A stretch of 64,000 nt of DNA from assembly GCF_017562075.2 (NCBI RefSeq), contig NC_054085.1:22292972-22356971 (forward strand), written 5' to 3'. The notes beneath the pieces are model-generated. The model worked only from the letters and a program-made list of their open reading frames with translations. It was not told the origin of the DNA and did no database searches. Source of the stretch: Anopheles merus (taxonomy: Eukaryota; Arthropoda; Insecta; Diptera; Culicidae). Each line of letters starts with the position of its first letter. The stretch's first letter is position 1. Positions 59,461 through 64,000 of this stretch are shown here, piece after piece. A program made the position numbers and the translations under genes.

Positions 59461-62400
59461 TCATTCAACCGCTTCGCTCACACCGGCCGCAACCTCTTTG
59501 GCCTCCACACCTGGCACACCACCGGCGATGGACAGTTTCTCCGTGTCTTGGATGGACATTTTCTGCAAAAAAAAAAAAAACGACCGAGAGTATTAGCGTC
59601 ATAGCGTAAAGTGAAAATGCAAGCGATACAGGGTTTTCCAAGTCAGTTTCGAATGTAATGGTCGGGATACATTATCCGTACTCGCTAGTGTAATTTAGAT
59701 TTTCACTAGCGCATCTGGCGGCCGCTGGTGGAAGCTTTTTTTGGGGAATCGAGGGAATGGTCGTGCTGGATCTCAAGGCCGGGCTACATTGATCGTACTC
59801 TCTGGTGTAATTTGGATTTTCACTAGCGCATCTGGCGGCATTTTGCCAAACAATTCGAAGCCGCTTCAGAAAATATGTTATTTTTCCATGTTTTGTACTT
59901 AATTCGAACGAGAAAAGTTTTGTAAAAGGTAGATGCACATGTCCTGCACGCATTGCATCCATTTTCAGGACAAAAAACGATGGAAATACTACTTAAATTT
60001 GAGATCCGGCTCAACCATTCCCTCGATGATAAAAAAGCTTCCACCAGCCGCCGCCAGATGCGCTAGTGAAAATCGAAATTACACTAGCGAGTACGGACAG
60101 TGTCCCCCGTCCTTAATATCTCATCTCCAACCTACCTTAACAGACTCTCCAATTTTATCCATCGGCTCCTGTCCATCGGTGCCTGCTGCGTCCACGGCCC
60201 CGTTGGGCGTTTCGTTACCGCCCGGCGCTTGCTGAGGCGTAGCGGCGGCGGCAGCGGCAGTTGTTGCCAGCGCAGGCGACGGACTCTTGCGCGACGGTGG
60301 CTGATACTGGGGGCGCTGCACGAACATGTTGTCCAGGATGTGGTCGATGTTTTCGCCACTGTCAGCCGGCGCAGAGCCGCCGGCACCCTCCGCCCCGCCC
60401 TCGGCAGCATTCGCTGCCGTCGATTCGTCCCCGGTGGAGCGGCTGGTTGCTCCGCCCGATTTGTTCGCCGCACTCGCGCTGGCGGGCGTGGTGGCGGCTC
60501 CGGCCGGTTTACGATCCGGCGGGGCCAGAATCGGTATAGCGGCGGTCGGCCTTCGACCGGTGGGCAGTGGGCGGGGTGCTTGCGCTTGCGTTTGAGGTGC
60601 GTAGTACGTGATGCCACCGGACGGTTGGTACAGCGCGGTCGGCGGCGGTGGTCCACCGGGGCCTCCGGTGGGCGGACCGGCGACGACGGCCGATGGCGGT
60701 GGGCCACCGGGCACGGGCTGCGGCACGACACCGACCGCCGGTGCGTACCCGGTCTGGAAGCTGGCGGCGTAGGCGGTCGGGTACTGGGCCGGGCTAACGC
60801 CCGGTGCGGCTCCGCTCGGCGGTGGCCCGAGCGCGGGCACAAAGTTCATCGGCGGGGGCGGTGCACCACCGCCCGGCACGACGCCCGTAGGCGGCTGCGG
60901 GCCGGGCTGTGGCACGCTGGCAGGTTGTGGCGCTGGCAAGTAGGCACTGGGGGCGGGCACGGGACCCGCCAGGTACGGGGCGGACTGGGGCGGTTGCGGC
61001 GGCGGTCCTTGCGCTGCGTACGGGGGCGGTGCATACTGGGCTTGCGGGGGTGGTGGCGCCTGGGACGGTTGCTGTTGGGGCGGTGGTGGCGCCTGCTGCT
61101 GCTGCTGCGGCTGACCGACGGGAGCGGCCGCGGTGACGTACTCACCCGGAGCGGGTCCACCAGCACCACCCGGGGCGGGCGCGTAGTAGAGGGCCGCCGT
61201 CTGGTGGTACTGGACCGGTGCGCTTTGGCCACCCGGAGCGCCCTGCGGCGGCGGAGGCGGTTGCTGGTGCGTCTTGCCGACGGCCACGTGATACTCGGCG
61301 GGCTGCAGCGTCATGGGCAGCCCACCGGGAGCCGGTCCGCTCTGGGGCAGCTGTTGCTGGGCGTACACCTGCTGCTGCTGCTGCTTCTGTTTGTTGAGCT
61401 GTTGTTCGTGCTGATGCCGCAGCATCTGCTCCTGGTGCTGTTGCATCAGCTGGCGCTGCTCGTGCATGGAGGCGGCTGCTGCTGCCGCGGCGGCCGCAGC
61501 GGCCGCTTGCTGCTGCTGCTGCTGTTGCACCTGCTGTTGCTGCTGCTGCTGCTGCTGTTGCACCTGCATCGCATTAACGTTGGCCGCACTTTCCATCGCG
61601 GATCGCTGCCGCTGTGTCGAGTATCGTTTCGTCGCACGAGGCACCTCCGCCGGCAGCATCTGCTGCTGATGTTGCATTTGATTAGCAACCTGCTGTTGCT
61701 GCTGTTGCTGCTGAACTGTCAACGGACGCTGCTGGCCACCGTACCCTTGCGGCATCGCTTGGTACTCCAGCTGCATGCGCTCGGACGACACTTGCTCTGT
61801 CGGCGGTGCGGGCTGTGCCACTATTGCGCGGGGTGAGATTTGAGATCGCTGACTCATCGGAAGCTGCCCACCGGCTGCGTTCGCCTGCTGCATTGGTGCT
61901 GATCCCGCGTACAGAGGCACATACTTCGAATGGTCCTCCTCCAGGTAGCCCTGTTTCATCTTCTGAGGCGGTTGGGACGGTTGCTGCTGCTGATGAGGAT
62001 GCTGCGCCATTTGGCCATGAATGCCGTAGTGCTGTTGCTGCACCCCGGCCGATGGCACTGAACCCAGCGAGGCCGATGTCGTCACCACGTTCATCATCCT
62101 GCTCTGATGGTTCGGGTCCGCGTGGTGGATGCGTTCACCTCCAGGGCTGGTGCTGTTTCCATGCTGTTGCTGCTGCTGCTGCTGCACTGGGCCGTGGTTG
62201 TTCATCTTGTTGCTATTGCTGCTGCCGGACAGAGCACCGGCACTGCTGCTGTGCATCATTGGAGCGGCGGCAGCGGCAGCCAGTCCCGGACTGCCGGCCG
62301 GTTGTCCCGGTCCTGCCCCGGCTCCCGCTCCCATCGGTGCAACCCCACTGCCACCCGTTCCAGCTCCTCCTGCTTCGCCATTTTTGTTTCTCGCCTGACC

Positions 62401-63744
62401 CTTGTACTGCAGCGAGCTCATCACCTTGTACTCCTTCTCCTTACCATTTCGCCCACCGCTGCCGGCGAGCTTGTTCTCCTTGTTGTGATAATTGTTGCGC
62501 GCGCCGCGCTCCTCGTTGCGATACCGCCCATTGCCGCCTCCGTACTCGGGCCTCTGCTCCCAATCGCCGGCCCGCTGCTCCTGCTCCCGGTCACGATCGG
62601 CCGGAGCGCCGCTGGCCGCACTCGCAGCCCAATCGCCCGACCGTACCCGCTCCGAACGGCCCATCGAGCGGTCCGGCCCGGCGCCACCCGCCCGCCGCAC
62701 ATCGGACGACTTCGCACGACCACCCGCCACACCACCCTCCGTCCCGCCGGACTGCCTTCGCTGCCCATCTGCACCCTTCGGCGGGCCCTCCCGGCGGCCC
62801 CGGCCCGTCGCCCGGCCACTCTTCCCGTTGGCGCCGCCCGCCAGCTCGGGGAACTCTTCCGGCCGCGGCAGCTTCTTGTGCCGCTGGTGGTGCTCCGCCC
62901 CGGACGACTTCTGGTACGCGTCCTCGTCCTCCCAGTTGCGCGTGTACCGGTTCGGGCCGCGGGCGTACCGGCGCTTCCTGCGCGCCTTCGGCGGCCCATC
63001 CTCGCTCCGGATGTCGTACCCGTACGCGAACACCAGCTCGGCCTGCGATTTCGGGGCCTGCTCGCTCTCGTCGAACCGGTCGTGCGTCCACCGGTCGGCC
63101 GATGCCTGCCACTTCTTGGCCCCCTTTGCCCCGGCTCCGCCACCGGTACCGCCACCGCCGCCCTTCTCCGAACCGCGCCGCTCGCCTCCGTACATTCCGG
63201 GCGCTCCGAGCTCACCGCCTCCGCCGCCGCCACCTCCACCACCGCCACCGCCACCGTGCGAATCGCCTTCACCGAGCCCGTCCTCGTTCCGCTTCGACCG
63301 CTGCTCGTCCCCGTCCACCCCCGAATCGTCCAGATCGTCCTCGGCCGTCCGGTCGTCGTGCTCGTAGAACGTGCCCTTCTTCGGGATGTACTGCGGGTTG
63401 CTGCGGTCCTCGTCATCGTCCACCTTGCGGCGGCTTTCCGCGTCCTGCTCCTGCCCGTCGCCGCTCTGCCGCTCGTGCACCTCGATCACATCATCGTCGT
63501 CCTCCTCGTCTTCCTCCTCCTCCTCCTCGGTACCGTCGTCCTCGTCGTCCTCCTCCGTACCGTCGTCATCCTCTTCGTCCTCCTCTTCCTCGCCACCGCT
63601 TTCCTCCTCCTCGTAATCGTCCTCCTCTTCGTCTTCCTCCTCGCCACCGTCCGACGGCGAATCGGAGGCAGTATCGTACTCGGACTCGACCGTTGCCAGG
63701 CCACTCTGCTGCGAAGTGTCCTCCTGATTGGCTTCCTTTGTGTT
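59461..63744 (-). CDS. btz: Barentsz/CASC3 (MLN51), exon junction complex core protein, 5' end outside window
   Basis: Barentsz clamps eIF4A3 and RNA in the exon junction complex and acts in mRNA localisation and decay. Exons visible: 60,136-63,744 (1,203 codons, phase 0 at both ends, acceptor CCAG at 63,745) and 59,461-59,562 (33 codons and TGA). Numbering from 63,744: 1-90 very acidic; 90-132 with HERQSGDGQE, DDDEDR and NPQYIPKKGTFYEHDDR; 164-177 poly-Gly; 219-277 with WTHDRF, EQAPKS, YGYDIRS and a basic RRKRRY stretch. These last blocks are the two halves of the SELOR domain that binds eIF4A3. About 706-715 is TKRYSTQRQR (human AKRYSSQRQR), followed by poly-Gln and poly-Ala, then a Pro/Gly/Ala-rich tail with GGITYYAPQ near 1045, like human GGVTYYNPAQ. 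The protein is far longer than human CASC3. The initiator Met lies in an upstream exon beyond 64,000. Confidence 0.93.
59629..60106. mobile_element. Foldback element in the last intron of barentsz, behind a MITE end
   Basis: 59,629-59,658 is a truncated CAGGGTTTTCCAAGTCAGTT MITE end. 59,664-60,106 is a separate palindromic element: CCGTACTCGCTAGTGTAATTT...CACTAGCGCATCTGGCGG at 59,678-59,733 recurs inverted at 60,045-60,097. A third, direct copy (CGTACTCTCTGGTGTAATTTGG) lies at 59,793-59,814. GAATCGAGGGAATGG also pairs with CCATTCCCTCGATGAT. No coding frame. It lies between the donor at 60,135 and the acceptor at 59,563. Confidence 0.75.
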
Positions 63745-63881
63745 CTGGAAAAAGGGATTTTGTATAATTTTTAAATTAGTAACGGTTTTATTGCAGATTG
63801 TTGTCTAGCGAATTTTATAGAACAATAAATTTGATCTCAACAACATGTATGTATCTGCGTGTTTCTTCACACATGATCATA

Positions 63882-64000
63882 CAGAATTTTCCAATTCAGT
63901 TTCCAATCGGAAATTTCATTTCCATCATAATAATTTTAAACTTGATTCCTCAGCATGATTTTCAACATGTCTCATACTGGATTGAGTTTGACAGTTCTTT
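63882..64000. mobile_element. TTTTCAACAGCTGTC-family MITE, truncated by window edge
   Basis: TA|CAGAATTTTCCAATTCAGTT, then CATCATAATAATTTTAAAC, GATTTTCAACATGTCTCATACTGGATTGAGTTTGACAGTT follow the left half of the 56,723 element in order. It sits in the barentsz intron upstream of 63,744. Confidence 0.7.

Noticed and set aside
60100..61836. Plus-strand frame of 578 codons
   Set aside because: Antisense shadow of the poly-Gln/Pro region of barentsz.
61806..63774. Plus-strand frames of 653 and 555 codons opposite barentsz
   Set aside because: They are shadows of a GC-rich, low-complexity minus-strand exon; their translations are Arg/Pro or Leu/Val repeats with no domain, while the minus frame matches CASC3.

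Overview
The window looks like a stretch of an insect nuclear genome, most likely a mosquito and probably Anopheles (inference). The grounds are short GT-AG introns of 65-69 bp beside very long ones, GC-rich third codon positions in real exons, insect versions of conserved animal genes, many short non-autonomous transposons (MITEs), and tRNA-related SINEs with (GAA)n tails. No prokaryotic features were seen. Almost all reliable coding sequence is in the last 9 kb, plus one exon near 35.9 kb.

Layout. (1) 1-35,797 has no exon I can support. I read it as part of one very long first intron of a minus-strand spectraplakin (short stop/MACF1/dystonin) gene, whose first coding exon is at 35,798-35,933. 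The intron holds three related hAT-type MITEs carrying expandable decamer or hexamer arrays, foldback elements, TA-flanked MITEs, SINEs, a 33-G run, and nine same-orientation ATGCAAAT octamers between 11.6 and 21.2 kb. (2) 36-54.4 kb lies upstream of that exon. It contains repeats, a decayed LINE tail, GAGA-rich stretches that could be alternative spectraplakin promoters, and one weak exon candidate. (3) 54.5-58.1 kb is a plus-strand gene for a CEP89-like centrosomal coiled-coil protein: four coding exons, 575 residues, with a MITE nested in a MITE filling intron 2. (4) 59.46-63.74 kb is the minus-strand barentsz/CASC3 (MLN51) gene, an exon junction complex core protein; its 5' end lies beyond the window. 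The CEP89-like and barentsz genes converge, with about 1.4 kb between stop codons.

The genes do not form an operon-like system. Their products act in cytoskeletal cross-linking (spectraplakin), centriole/cilium function (CEP89) and mRNA fate (Barentsz). The most unusual structure is the hAT-type MITE family: three copies share ends and 8-bp target duplications (one perfect), are built as a left arm of GGAGTCG-like units facing a right arm of CGACTCC-like units, and have expanded opposite arms in different copies.
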